Shown piece after piece: positions 17,617 to 27,431 of a DNA stretch of 64,000 nucleotides (positions within the stretch are counted from its first letter, which is position 1; every line of letters starts with the position of its first letter). Below the pieces are notes generated by a model. It worked only from the letters and a program-made list of their open reading frames with translations. It was not told the DNA's origin and searched no databases. Both the position numbers and the translations under genes were made by a program. This stretch comes from Sulfitobacter albidus (lineage in GTDB: Bacteria; Pseudomonadota; Alphaproteobacteria; Rhodobacterales; Rhodobacteraceae): contig NZ_CP073582.1 in NCBI RefSeq assembly GCF_018200035.1, forward strand, positions 62,001 to 126,000. The letters are read 5' to 3'.

Positions 17617-18846
17617 ATGCCTAACGCCGAAAAGGCACTTGAGTGTTATCTGTCGATCGCAAAGGCCATCGCCGGACAGACTGACTATGATTTGGTTTTG
17701 GAGAATTTCGCCAACCAGTTGCGGACGCTGATCGCGCATGATCATCTGGACATTGTTCTGCTACATGGTTTCGGGACGCAGATCTGTTATGAGGCGCGGA
17801 TGCAGACCTCATGGAGCCATACGACTGCTCCGACAAAACCGACGGCAAAAAGTCCGATCCGGGACGTTTTGCTGGGACACACAGCGTTCATTCTGACGGG
17901 GGATGCATGGGCAGATCCGCGCTTCAACTTCGAGGGCGCCGATAACAAACCGTTGTTTGATGCGGATCTGCGCAGTCGCATCGTTGTGCCATTGCGGGTA
18001 CAGGGGAGCCTTACCGGATCTCTTGCAATTTCCAGCCACAAGACGAATTTCTACGACCACGGTCTTGTGGAATTGGCGCAGGGGGCGGCTGATCTGGTTT
18101 CGGCGTATCTTTTTGCTCTTGAGCGGGGCAAGCAGGCCAAGGAGTCGGCGGTTGCGGAACTAGAAGCGACAGGGCGCGAAGCTGCGCTGCGGCTGGGGGC
18201 CTTGCGCCTCACGGAAGGTATGGAGCGCGAAAGGCAACGCCTGGGTATGGACCTGCACGATCAGACGCTGGCCGATCTGGCCCGCATCCGAAGGCGTATG
18301 TCACGGATAGACGGTGGCTCTGCCGCCGCGCAAAGAGAAATCAATCTCGTTCAGGACGAGCTGGATCATTGTCTCGAAGAAGTGCGCGGAATTGTCGAAA
18401 ACATGAAGCCGGGAGTCCTGCAGATGTTTGGCTTTGCGGATGCGGTAGAAGCGCATCTGCAACGATGCCAAAAACACGCAGGCCGAGACATCGCGATGCG
18501 TATTCAGGATACGTCCGGCAATCGGATGGACAGTTTGCCCGATACGGTACGCACGGCGATGTTCAGGATTGTGCAGGAAGCCGTCAACAACGCGCTCAAA
18601 CACGCCGCCTGCAGTACGATCGATGTCTGCATCGCGCGGGTAGATGAGCGTCTGATCGTCACCGTCGATGATAGTGGCACCGGTATTTCCGACGCTGATC
18701 TGCGGTCCGATAGCGGCATCAGCAACATCAAGACGCGCGCAGACCTGATATCGGCTACGGTAAACTTCGAGCGATTGACCAATCCCAAGGGTACGCGCGT
18801 CGCGATCAGTGTGCCCCTGACCGCAGGCGAGACGCTGCTGACGTGA
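17617..18846 (+). CDS. GAF-domain histidine kinase of the NarL-partner type
   Basis: A soluble protein of 409 residues with no membrane segment. A GAF-like sensor domain (about residues 15-165) is followed by a helical linker and the HisKA_3 box ERQRLGMDLHDQTLADLARI, with His about residue 214. The ATPase domain has FRIVQEAVNNALKHA, DDSGTGI and SGISNIKTRADL. It should phosphorylate the response regulator 28 bases downstream and sense a cytoplasmic signal. ATG 17617 follows GGAGAGAGG by about 13 bases; TTG 17614 is an alternative. Confidence 0.83.
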   Translation: MPNAEKALECYLSIAKAIAGQTDYDLVLENFANQLRTLIAHDHLDIVLLHGFGTQICYEARMQTSWSHTTAPTKPTAKSPIRDVLLGHTAFILTGDAWADPRFNFEGADNKPLFDADLRSRIVVPLRVQGSLTGSLAISSHKTNFYDHGLVELAQGAADLVSAYLFALERGKQAKESAVAELEATGREAALRLGALRLTEGMERERQRLGMDLHDQTLADLARIRRRMSRIDGGSAAAQREINLVQDELDHCLEEVRGIVENMKPGVLQMFGFADAVEAHLQRCQKHAGRDIAMRIQDTSGNRMDSLPDTVRTAMFRIVQEAVNNALKHAACSTIDVCIARVDERLIVTVDDSGTGISDADLRSDSGISNIKTRADLISATVNFERLTNPKGTRVAISVPLTAGETLLT

Positions 18847-18874
18847 AACAGATCTCAGAATTTCAGGACACATC

Positions 18875-19606
18875 ATGCGCCTTTTGATTGCCGAAGATGA
18901 CAAGCTGCACCGCGCGTTTCTCGAGAAGGTCGCCCGAAATACGCTGACGGAGATGGAGGTTCTGACGATGGCCGACGACGGCGCGGAGGCCATTGAGGAG
19001 TTTGACGCGGCAGACTACGACTCCGTCGTTCTGGATCTTCAGATGCCGCGCATGACAGGTGTGGAAGTCGCCAAGAGCATCTGGGCAAAAAAGCCGGGCA
19101 CCAAAATCTTGTTTTGGTCGAACTACACCGAAGAAGCGTACATTCGCGGAATCACAAAAATTGTGCCAAGCGCTGCGGTCTACGGGTATATTCTGAAGTC
19201 CGCGCCGGCAGAGCAGCTCAAGCTCGCCCTGCAGGGGGTCTTCATCGCCGAGCAATGCGTGATTGACCGCGAAGTGCGCGGGGTGCAGCAACGGGCCGGG
19301 GACCGGCATCTTGGGCTGAGTGAGGTAGAATACGCGGCGCTGGTTGATCTCTGCCTTGGTCTGACCGACAAGGCGATGGCGGCCCGCCGCAACGTTTCTT
19401 TGCGCGGCGCGCAAAGCCGACTGCAGCATCTGTATCAGAAGCTCGGGCTCGACAAGAGCGACATCCCGGTCGGCACCTGGGGCCCGACGTATAACTCGCG
19501 AACGCGCGCGATTTCTCTGGCATTGACGCAAGGTATCCTGAATGCCGACGCGCTGCGCAAGGAAGAAGAAGATCTGCGCGTCTGGACAGCACGTCAGCAA
19601 AGCTAG
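18875..19606 (+). CDS. Response regulator with divergent C-terminal DNA-binding domain
   Basis: Protein of 243 residues. The receiver domain has acidic EDD near the N-terminus, phospho-acceptor D54 (VVLDLQMPRMTG) and an ILKSA-type lysine at its end. The C-terminal part (LGLSEVEYAALVDLCLGLTDKAMAARR, then RGAQSRLQHLYQKLGL) fits a LuxR/NarL helix-turn-helix, though it is divergent, and a 45-residue tail follows. Partner of the GAF kinase. The recurrent TGCGGG-NN-CCCGCA palindromes around it are candidate binding sites. Confidence 0.8.
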   Translation: MRLLIAEDDKLHRAFLEKVARNTLTEMEVLTMADDGAEAIEEFDAADYDSVVLDLQMPRMTGVEVAKSIWAKKPGTKILFWSNYTEEAYIRGITKIVPSAAVYGYILKSAPAEQLKLALQGVFIAEQCVIDREVRGVQQRAGDRHLGLSEVEYAALVDLCLGLTDKAMAARRNVSLRGAQSRLQHLYQKLGLDKSDIPVGTWGPTYNSRTRAISLALTQGILNADALRKEEEDLRVWTARQQS

Positions 19607-19714
19607 ACCGGGCCACCCACCAATCCATTCCGCGACAAAAGCGCGGGCCTTACTGTGCCTGACCATGTGGGTATTGTCGCGTCGATTTTGCACGCACACT
19701 CCGTTGTGGTGCTT

Positions 19715-19730
19715 TTGCGGGAACCCGCAA
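19715..19730. promoter_or_regulatory. Palindromic operator candidate, copy 2
   Basis: TTGCGGG-AA-CCCGCAA, the same 7-bp arms as copy 1 with AA at the centre. It lies in the 255-base gap before the tautomerase gene. A degenerate copy (TGTGGG-TA-TCCGCG) follows about 20 bases later. Confidence 0.5.
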
Positions 19731-19861
19731 GGAGGTTGTGGGTATCCGCGTTTTTCCTGCGTAAGCCGACGCATACGGACCCATTGGCGCAATCTAGCGT
19801 GAAGCTCACCCGGCCCCGTCCGGTCGGCGATGGGAGCGGTTGATCGCGAGGGAGAATGTCG

Positions 19862-20071
19862 ATGCCATTTGTAAATATTCGTATCGTTAAACAGGTCATT
19901 GAACACGACCCCGAGGGCATCAAGGCGCAAGTCCAAGCCTCGGTGACGGATGCGCTTTCACACGCCGCGCAAATTCCGCAGGAGAACGTCTGGGTTACTT
20001 TCGAAGAGATTGATGAAACCGACTGGTTTGCCGGCGGTCAGCGCGTCAAGGAAATCCGGGCAAACTCATGA
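19862..20071 (+). CDS. 4-oxalocrotonate-tautomerase-family protein
   Basis: A small protein of 69 residues that starts MPFVNIRI. In this superfamily the second residue becomes the catalytic N-terminal Pro after Met removal, so ATG 19862 must be the real start rather than ATG 19856 two codons earlier; GAGGGAGA is also well spaced from 19862. WVTFEEIDETDWFAGG matches the family's C-terminal half. It likely tautomerises an unsaturated keto acid. Its stop overlaps the lactonase start (ATGA). Confidence 0.82.
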   Translation: MPFVNIRIVKQVIEHDPEGIKAQVQASVTDALSHAAQIPQENVWVTFEEIDETDWFAGGQRVKEIRANS

Positions 20072-20958
20072 GTATTGAAGTTCGCATGGAAGGGATGCGC
20101 GACATCGTTGACGTCGACGCAACGCTCGAAAAGGTGGCAAGCGGCTTTCAGTTCACCGAGGGACCGATCTGGCATCCGATTGAGCAACACCTGACGTTTT
20201 CCGACATTCCGGGCAACGAGATGTTTCGCCTACAGGCGGATGGTACGGTCGTGTCCTTCCGAAAGCCAAGCAACATGGGCAACGGCAATACCTACGATGG
20301 CGCGGGCCGCATGCTGACCTGCCAACATGCCAGCAGTTCGGTCACCCGAACCGAGATCGACGGGACCGTCACGACGCTCGCCACCCATTTTGAGGGCAAA
20401 GAACTAAACAGCCCCAATGATATCGTCGTGCGAAACGATGGGCTGATCTACTTCACCGATCCGACATTCGGGCGCATGGCGTATTACGGCGTGGAGCGAG
20501 AACTCGAAATGGGCGCGCAAGGGGTCTATTGCGTCACCCCCGATGGCGAGACGATTACACGCATTGCCGATGATTTCGCCCAGCCCAACGGGCTCTGCTT
20601 TTCGCTCGACCACCGAACACTTTACGTCAACGACACAGAGCACAAGCATATCCGTAGATTTGATGTGGCCGCGGACGGAACTGCGACGGGCGGCGATGTC
20701 TGGGTCGAGGTGACCGTGGGCGAAGGCGACGGCCACCCCGATGGCATGAAAATCGACAGCCTTGGCAACGTGTATTGTACCGGGCCGGGTGGGGTGCATG
20801 TTATTTCGCCCGATGGAGAAACGCTGGGCGTGATCCGAATGAATGAATTCACGGCTAATTTCGCGTGGGGTGGCCGGGATCTGACGGATCTCTATTTCAC
20901 GTCCTCCACCTCCCTGTACCGGATGAAGGTCAAGACACCGGGGCTCGCCCTTTTTTGA
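20068..20958 (+). CDS. SMP-30/gluconolactonase-family hydrolase
   Basis: A beta-propeller lactonase of 296 residues. The metal ligands expected for SMP-30 enzymes are visible: Glu in FTEGPIWHP, Asn in ELNSPNDIVV, Asn in FAQPNGLCFS and Asp in GHPDGMKID. It should open a sugar-acid or similar lactone in the cytoplasm; no signal peptide is seen. It is coupled to the tautomerase gene. With the TRAP importer downstream it suggests uptake and breakdown of a sugar acid or related keto acid. Confidence 0.86.
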   Translation: MSIEVRMEGMRDIVDVDATLEKVASGFQFTEGPIWHPIEQHLTFSDIPGNEMFRLQADGTVVSFRKPSNMGNGNTYDGAGRMLTCQHASSSVTRTEIDGTVTTLATHFEGKELNSPNDIVVRNDGLIYFTDPTFGRMAYYGVERELEMGAQGVYCVTPDGETITRIADDFAQPNGLCFSLDHRTLYVNDTEHKHIRRFDVAADGTATGGDVWVEVTVGEGDGHPDGMKIDSLGNVYCTGPGGVHVISPDGETLGVIRMNEFTANFAWGGRDLTDLYFTSSTSLYRMKVKTPGLALF

Positions 20959-21158
20959 CGGGCTCACTCCCTCAAGTCGGCCGTGGCGCTTTTTGCAGGG
21001 GCCACCGGAAAACAGGCGCATGACAGGCGTCCTGACCCCGATGCCCGATAGCGGGCCACAGCGCGGCGATAGGGGCGTCGGCGAATTGGAAAAATTCCGA
21101 TCCAGAAATGCCAGGATGGCCCGAAACGGGATCGGTAGAAACACGATAGGAGATGCAG

Positions 21159-21614
21159 ATGGCACATGTCATGCCGGACTTGTTCAAGATAGATGTAAAG
21201 GCACATGCGATCACGCATGCCCGTACCGAGATGGTTGCGCGGGGCAAGGTGGTCGCGACGGACGAACCTCCCGAACGTGGGGGCACGAACCTTTTTGCCA
21301 CGCCGCTTGAGACGATGCTGTCCTCGTTTCTGGGGTGCACCAATGTGATTGCCAACTATGTCGCGGGTCTTTTGAAGATCGAGTTGCGCGGTATGGAGAT
21401 GGACATTTGTGGCCATTTCGATACCCGGGGGGTCTTTGGCAAGGCCGACATTGCTTCGCCGTTTCCTGTAATCGAATTGCGGGTGGTTCTCGATACGGAT
21501 GCAAGCGACGAAAAAATCGCCGAATTGCAGCGCCTGACCGGCGAGAAATGCCCCGTTTCGGTGTTGCTGCGCCGCGCCGGTTGCGAAATCCAGGAGAGCT
21601 GGATGCGAAAGTAG
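21159..21614 (+). CDS. OsmC-family protein
   Basis: A protein of 151 residues with the OsmC/YhfA fold. The first redox Cys is in SSFLGCTNVIANY and the second in GEKCPVSVLLRRAGC, with one extra Cys. It may reduce organic hydroperoxides, although many OsmC relatives in catabolic operons have unknown roles. AGGAGA at 21148-21153 gives good spacing to ATG 21159, so the upstream ATG at 21153 is rejected. Confidence 0.78.
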   Translation: MAHVMPDLFKIDVKAHAITHARTEMVARGKVVATDEPPERGGTNLFATPLETMLSSFLGCTNVIANYVAGLLKIELRGMEMDICGHFDTRGVFGKADIASPFPVIELRVVLDTDASDEKIAELQRLTGEKCPVSVLLRRAGCEIQESWMRK

Positions 21615-21650
21615 GGCACTGGACTGCCTTCGCGGGTGTGCCCGGCGATC

Positions 21651-21666
21651 CTGCGGGTTTCCGCAA
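21651..21666. promoter_or_regulatory. Palindromic operator candidate, copy 3
   Basis: CTGCGGG-TT-TCCGCAA, six matched positions per arm compared with copies 1 and 2. It lies about 175 bases upstream of the TRAP binding-protein gene, just after the OsmC gene. Confidence 0.45.
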
Positions 21667-21840
21667 ATTGTGAGCGCGATCCCCCGTACCCAGGACCCGA
21701 GGCCGAAAGTTACCAAAGACGGGAGGCGACCGGAAAGCAGCGTTTGGCAGTGAGGAGGCTGCCAGAAGCCTGCGGGCCTGATCTTAATGAAGCCGCCGTA
21801 CGCCCCCGAGGAAAGAACTCAACACAGGGAGAGAGATACA

Positions 21841-22857
21841 ATGAAATTCATCAATACGCTTTGCGCCGGCGCGATGGCTGCGACTGCACTATTCAGCGCC
21901 CCGACAGCTGCCAGTGCCGAGGAAATTGACCTCAAGTACCACGCCTTTACCGGCCAAGGCCCGTCCAACCTCGCGACGCGCTGGTTCATGGACGAGGTCG
22001 AAAAACGCACCGACGGCAAGGTATCATTCACGCGTATCTTTGGTGGACCGCTTGGCAAGCTTTCGGGACAACCTGAAAACATCAAGGTCGGTGCCTTCGA
22101 CATGGGTGATTTCTCACCGGTCTACAATCCGGGGATCTTTGCGCTGGCGAATGTGACATCGCTGCCGTTCATGACGGATAATCCAATGGCGCATGCACAG
22201 GCGGGTCACGAGCTCTTCAAGACCGAAGCGGTCGAAGCCGAGTTCACGGCAATGAACCAGAAGTATCTGTTTCCCGGGCAGTGGGGGTCCATCCAGCTTT
22301 TGTCGCATGATCCGATCCGCACGATTGACGATCTGAAAGCGGCGAAAGTCCGTGCACACGGTGGTGCTGCCGAAATTCTCAAACAGTTGGACATCACCGT
22401 ATACGGCATCCCGTGGGGCGAACTGCCTGCGGCTGCGGAACGCAAAGTCGTCACCGCCGCCATCATCGGGGCGCCGGCTGATGCCTATGCGTTCGGTTTC
22501 GGAGAGATCTTCAGCTATTGGGACAATGTTGACTGGTTCTACTTTCCACTGCCCGTGTCGATCAATCTCGATACCTGGAACGCGCTGCCCGCTGACGTTC
22601 AGTCCGTGATGGAGCAGGTCGGCAACGAAACCGTTGCACAGGCGCGCAAGCTTCTTGAAGCGGAAGAAGTCGAGGCGCGCGAAGCGTTGAGTGAACTGAC
22701 TGAAACAGTGACTCTGGAGCCAGCTGAGCAGGCGAAGATGGACGCCGTGCGAGATGCAACTTGGCAGAGCTGGGCAGAGGCGCGTGAAGCAGAAGGGCTC
22801 CCGGGTCAGGCTGTACTGGATGAGTTCCTGGCACTGCTCGAAAAGCACGGGGGATAA
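21841..22857 (+). CDS. dctP: TRAP transporter solute-binding protein
   Basis: A protein of 338 residues with a signal peptide (about 1-25, ASAEE). DctP features include GGPLGKL, the substrate-carboxylate Arg in KVRAHGG and a central WGELPAAAERKVVTA segment. It captures an organic acid in the periplasm. GGGAGAGA precedes ATG 21841. It is followed by a stem-loop and the dctQ and dctM genes. Confidence 0.88.
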   Translation: MKFINTLCAGAMAATALFSAPTAASAEEIDLKYHAFTGQGPSNLATRWFMDEVEKRTDGKVSFTRIFGGPLGKLSGQPENIKVGAFDMGDFSPVYNPGIFALANVTSLPFMTDNPMAHAQAGHELFKTEAVEAEFTAMNQKYLFPGQWGSIQLLSHDPIRTIDDLKAAKVRAHGGAAEILKQLDITVYGIPWGELPAAAERKVVTAAIIGAPADAYAFGFGEIFSYWDNVDWFYFPLPVSINLDTWNALPADVQSVMEQVGNETVAQARKLLEAEEVEAREALSELTETVTLEPAEQAKMDAVRDATWQSWAEAREAEGLPGQAVLDEFLALLEKHGG

Positions 22858-22904
22858 GGTCCCTCCGGCTTAAGCGTCGGGCCTAAATCTGAGACCAAAC
22901 CGCA

Positions 22905-22936
22905 CCGCCGGGCAAAACCTGATGGGCGCTCGGCGG
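22905..22936 (+). terminator. Stem-loop between dctP and dctQ
   Basis: CCGCCGGGC (22905-22913) pairs with GCTCGGCGG (22928-22936) over nine positions, including one G-T pair, around a 14-base loop. There is no T tract, so it is more likely an mRNA-stability or partial-attenuation hairpin that favours dctP expression. Confidence 0.4.
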
Positions 22937-23045
22937 CGCGGAACAATCACCGCACTGCTTGACGGTGCCGCGCTCCGAAAAATCGCCAGACACCGCGATG
23001 CACTGTAGCTTTTCGGCTTTCACAATCCGGGGGAGGGATACGGCA

Positions 23046-23609
23046 ATGACGACACTGATCGACAAAGGCGCGTGGTTTCAAAAAAAGGCGGAGGAGATCG
23101 CGTGTTACATCTCCGCCCTTGCAGTCGCTTCGATGATGTCCATCACCGTGCTGGAAGTCGTGGCACGGGCGTTGTTCAAGATCAGCGTTCCCGGATCCTA
23201 CGAATACGTCAGCCTGATGTTCGTTTACCTTATCTATCTGGGTCTAGCCTATTCCCAGCGGCGCGACGCACATATCACGGTAGGCATTTTGTACGATGCT
23301 ATACCCCGCAGCGCGCGAAAGGTTATTCAGGCGGTTTACCTGCTTATTGCGTTCATGTTCTTTGCCGCGCTGACCTGGACAAGTGCCGCATCGGCATGGA
23401 GCGCCTATGTCATGGGCGACACCGTTCTCGGTATCATCGAGGTCAAGACGTGGTGGGCGCGTGCGGGCATTCCGGTGGGGCTTGCCCTCTTTTCCCTTCG
23501 CTTTCTGGTCCAGCTGATCACTCTGTTTGCGCGCGACCTGCTGCTCGAAGAAGCCGCACAAGATGAAATCTCCCTGCAGGAACCCTTTGAGGAAGAGGTC
23601 GTACAATGA
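23046..23609 (+). CDS. dctQ: TRAP transporter small membrane subunit
   Basis: A protein of 187 residues with four hydrophobic segments and the DctQ signature VVARALFKISVPGSYEYVSL followed by a RRDAHITV segment. It forms the membrane complex with DctM. GGGAGGGA precedes ATG 23046. It overlaps the dctM start (ATGA). Confidence 0.87.
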   Translation: MTTLIDKGAWFQKKAEEIACYISALAVASMMSITVLEVVARALFKISVPGSYEYVSLMFVYLIYLGLAYSQRRDAHITVGILYDAIPRSARKVIQAVYLLIAFMFFAALTWTSAASAWSAYVMGDTVLGIIEVKTWWARAGIPVGLALFSLRFLVQLITLFARDLLLEEAAQDEISLQEPFEEEVVQ

Positions 23610-24906
23610 TTGAATCTCTCCAACTTCCTTTTGTGCTGGGCACGGTGGCCGTGTTGATGGTCATGCGGGTTCCGGTCGGGATCGCGCTTTTGTTGTCCGG
23701 CGCCATGGGCTTTGCCTTCATCCGTGGCACGACAATCACGTTTGATACGATTGGGGGCGTCTATTTGATATCGGATCGGGCTACGCGTTGAGCGCAGTGC
23801 CCTTGTTCCTGTTGATGGGACATGTGGCGGCGAAGGCGGGGATTACCCAGGACATCTACCGCGCCGCCCGGGCTTGGCTTGGGCATCTCAAAGGCAGTGT
23901 AGTCTTTGCCACGACCGTGGCAGCCGTTGCCTTTGCGGCCTGTTCGGGATCCACCACTTCTTCGACGGCGGTTTTTGGCCGCGTGGCGATCCCCGAAATG
24001 CTGCGTCTCAATGTGAACAGAAAGCTGGCCGCCGGCTGTGTGGCTACCGTTGGTACGTTGGCCGGAATGATCCCACCAAGCATCAATTTGATCGTATATG
24101 GAATCATCGCCCGCGAGAGCATTCCCAAGCTCCTGATCGCGGGCATTATCCCAGGCTTGCTGACGGCCTTTGCCTATTTGGTGATGATCTACATTCGCGT
24201 CAGCCGAAACCCGGAAATGGCGCCCGCACTGCCCAAAGCATCCGTGCAGGAGCGGATCAATTCGCTCAAAGGGGTCTGGAGTTTTCTGACATTGGGCGGT
24301 GTTGTAATCGGCGGAATCTACGCCGGGATTATCACCCCTACTGAAGCGGGGGCGATCGGCGCCGTCGGGGCCTTCCTGATCGCGCTGTTTCGAAACCGGC
24401 TGTCGTTTCGCGTTTTGAAGGAGGTCTTCCTTGATACGGCGCAGACGACCTCTGTCATCTTTATCATCCTCGTTGGTGCGTTGATCTTCTCCTCCTACCT
24501 CGCCGTGAGCGGTGCTTCAGGGGCTGTTTCGGCTTACATCGTCGGGCTGGATATGCCGATGATGGGCATTGTGTGCATCTACGCGCTGCTTTTGCTTGTC
24601 TTGGGCTGCATGGTCGACCCGGTTTCAGTGATGTTCCTGACCGTGCCGATATTCGTGCCCCCACTGGTGGCTCTGGGCGCACATCCAATCTGGCTGGCTA
24701 TCGTAATCGTCAAGACATTGGAGATCGGTTTGATCACGCCGCCGGTCGGGTTGAACGCCTTTGTGTTGAAAGGTGTCGTGCCTTCCTTCTCGCTGCGCGA
24801 GATTTTTGGTGGGATCTGGTGGTTCCTTCAGGTGGAGGTCGTGACCCTCATTCTAATCCTCCTCATCCCGTCGATTGCGACCTTTTTGCCCGAACTCGCG
24901 TTTTGA
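23606..24906 (+). CDS. dctM: TRAP transporter large permease, one apparent frameshift
   Basis: The first 50 codons (MIESLQLPFVLGTVAVLMVM...) run into a premature stop near 23790. The rest of DctM resumes in another frame (ALSAVPLFLLMGHVA, GSTTSSTAVFGR, GTLAGMIPPSI, LGCMVDPVSVMFLTVPIF). Adding one G to the G5 run at 23753-23757 joins them as TIGGRLFDIGSGYALSAVP and gives 433 residues, the normal DctM length. Every other conserved region is present, so the break is probably an assembly error. It is the ion-coupled transport subunit and the last gene of the operon. Confidence 0.83.
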
Positions 24907-25404
24907 TGGCCGCTTTTGAATGGCGCCCCGACGCGGATCCATGGGCTCTGCGCCTTATTGGCACAAGTCTCATAGCCGGGCCAATTCGGGTGACCGGAAC
25001 TCGGGCGCTTCGAAGGCATAATTTACCATAACATGTCTTAATGGATCAATACCTGTGGCCGCAAAGAGATAATGCCACTCATGCGCATTTCAGGAATGTC
25101 ACTCCGCCCCAAAGCAAGATGAGGATGGTGGCTGAGATGTTGCCTTAACACACTGGGTTCAAAGTCCGGCGCGAGACGCTGCGTAAATTGATGGAGGAGG
25201 ACGGCATCTGGTTGTCACACCAGCCGCGCCATCCCGGCATCGGTCAACCAAAACAGATCAAACAGGCTCACCGTGGTGTGTGAACAAAAACCTTGGGCAG
25301 TGGTGCATTTGCCCATGTGACGATGCGGATCCGCTGTGCAGGGCGGTTGACCAGATCGGGCGTTCCATCGCACTCTCGGACATGGACAATGGTAGGGCAC
25401 CGGA
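24907..25404. other. Intergenic region with mobile-element debris before the T6SS locus
   Basis: This stretch of 498 bases is richer in A and T than its surroundings, with no intact gene. It contains a transposase fragment at 25119-25283. No clear terminal inverted repeats or target duplication were seen. The first T6SS-locus gene starts at 25405. Confidence 0.55.
25119..25283 (+). pseudogene. Transposase remnant (ISNCY-like)
   Basis: The frame reads MRMVAEMLP, stop at 25146-25148, then HTGFKVRRETLRKLMEEDG and IWLS before ending at TGA 25281. The RETLRKLM-x-x-DGIW segment matches the helix-turn-helix stretch of ISNCY-type transposases (SRETLRKWM..DGLW). It has an internal stop and lacks the catalytic domain, so it is a decayed relic. 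Confidence 0.5.
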
Positions 25405-25998
25405 ATGTTTGGCACGCAAAACGAATTTGAACAGGACAAGACCGTCCCGCCGCTTCAGACCCTGCGATTTGAATCGCCGGTCGAATTATATTTGCGGATG
25501 CCTGAAATTGCAGGCTTTACCAAACACCGACCCACCGACGGGGAGGACGCGCTGAGCTTTCTTGAGCGTTTGCGTGCGTCGACCACACCCGAAGATGCCG
25601 TGACTTACTCCGCATTCGCGGCACAACCATCGACCTCGATCGCGTGGGGGGTGGAATCCGTCCGTATTACACTGCCGGACATGTCGGCGGACGATTTGCA
25701 GATGTTGGCATGGATTACCCAATGGATAGACAACCCGGTATCGGAAACGCGGTGGCGGGTCATGCGCGCCGCGATGTATGCGCCCCGGCGCACCGCGGTC
25801 GTGTATCTGGGGCTTGCCGTGGGATGGTCTGGCGGCGCGCTGGCGCCTAATGATCCGATTACTGCGCCAGCATGGCGCACCCCGAAGGCGGTGAATGCGG
25901 CTATCCTGCGCGCCATCGGCCAGGTCGGGATCGAGCAGCGATCGGTATCGCTTGCCCGAATCCTCGATCTGGCAGCGGGCCTGTTTCGGGTGTATTGA
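25405..25998 (+). CDS. T6SS-associated protein, DUF6931-like
   Basis: A soluble protein of 197 residues without signal peptide, mostly helical in its C-terminal two thirds, with a hydrophobic AVVYLGLAVGWSGGALAP stretch. I recognise it as similar to small proteins found at the head of alphaproteobacterial T6SS operons (DUF6931-like), but the function is unknown. It lies 38 bases upstream of the FHA gene. The family name is from memory and uncertain. Confidence 0.55.
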   Translation: MFGTQNEFEQDKTVPPLQTLRFESPVELYLRMPEIAGFTKHRPTDGEDALSFLERLRASTTPEDAVTYSAFAAQPSTSIAWGVESVRITLPDMSADDLQMLAWITQWIDNPVSETRWRVMRAAMYAPRRTAVVYLGLAVGWSGGALAPNDPITAPAWRTPKAVNAAILRAIGQVGIEQRSVSLARILDLAAGLFRVY

Positions 25999-26036
25999 CC
26001 GGCCAGATTACTGATCGCCGGGATCGAAGGGACGAC

Positions 26037-27391
26037 ATGAAGACGCTGACGCTGAGCATCGAGAATCACGCCACGCTTGAAAACGGCGGCCCGGTGTTCC
26101 TGACGCTCTCCGGCAAGGGCGCGCAGGTGGGGCGCAAGGCGGGAAACGATTGGGTATTGCCCGACCCGTCGCGTCATATCTCAGGCCATCACTTCGATAT
26201 CGTTTTCGAGCGGGGGCAGTATTTGCTGATTGACGTCTCCAGCAACGGGACTTTCCTGCAGGGGGAGCGCTATCGCATCGACGGCGCGCTCGTGCTTGAG
26301 GCAGGGCACAGGCTGACCGTCGGGCATTACATCATCGGTGTGCAGATCGAAGAGAGCGCGCCTGCGCCCGCGCCCGCACCGCCGCCGGAAGATGAATTCG
26401 ACGATGTGTGGGGGAGCTTGATACGCCGCTCTCCCGTGCGCCAGCCAACATGCCGCCGGGAAGCGGTTTCACACCGCCGCCGGGCCTGCAATCGCCGCCC
26501 GCCAATGCGCCCCCGCGCGACTACGGCGCCGGTACACAACAGCCTGATTATGGCCGGGCGGGCCGAACGCAGCAGGCGGTGCCCACCACTCCGCCGCCAA
26601 GTATGCGGCAGCCAAGTGACGCGATGCGCGATCGGCCGCCCGTCGCGATGCCGCCTGGCTACTCACCCTACCCCACGCCTGAATCGCCACCCCAGCGTCG
26701 CGAGATGCCTCAGGCACAGCACACGCCGCCCGGCTATCCGGAGCCGCCGGCCCATTCCGACAGTTTTGGCGCGCGGGACGGTCAGCGCGAACAGGCAGCG
26801 CCGCAACCTGCGCCCGTCGCCTCGGATAACGCAATGCTGCGCGGGTTCTTGCAGGGCGCCGGCATCGCGGATGCGTCCAAGATAAATCTTCCCCCCGAAG
26901 AGCTTGGGCGTCTGCTGGGTGAAATTGCCCGCAATGGGACGGGAGAGCTGATGCGCATGTTGCAGGACCGCGCGGCGGTCAAGCTGTTCGTCAGTGACGG
27001 CGATCGGACCATGCGCGCAGCGGAAGGAAACAACCCGTTGAAATTCATGGCCGATACCGAACAGGCGTTCGAGGCGATGTTTCTGACCCCGCGCGATGGG
27101 TACATGACGGGTGCGGACGGCTTTCAGAACGCGCTGGACGATATGCGCCGCCACCACAAGGCGGTGATCGCAGCGATGCAGCCGGCGCTTGCGGAAACAC
27201 TCGACGGGTTGGATCCTGGAGAGGTCGAGCGTGCTGCGGGCGGTGGCGTGCTGGGCGGCGGTGGTCGCAAGGCGTGGGACGAATTCTGCAAACGCTGGGA
27301 AGCGCGCGCGGCGCGTGGAGACAACGGCATGCTTGACGCCTTTATCGCGGCATTCTCGCGACATTATTCAGAGGCGCTGCGCCGGAAATGA
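26037..27391 (+). CDS. tagH: T6SS FHA-domain protein, one apparent frameshift
   Basis: An N-terminal FHA domain (about residues 1-100) has VGRKAGNDWVLPDPSRHISG and SSNGTFLQG, which bind phospho-threonine. A long Pro/Gln-rich linker and a C-terminal T6SS-specific helical domain (MLRGFLQGAGIADA onward) follow. The frame breaks at a G5 run (26410-26414). One extra G joins DEFDDVW to GELDTPLSRAP and gives 451 residues. Fha proteins are cytoplasmic scaffolds of the threonine-phosphorylation pathway. The kinase, phosphatase and TssL partners are all encoded in this locus. Confidence 0.85.
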
Positions 27392-27431
27392 CCTGCCGCC
27401 GCCCGCCCTGCCCGCATAAGGAATGGACCAC

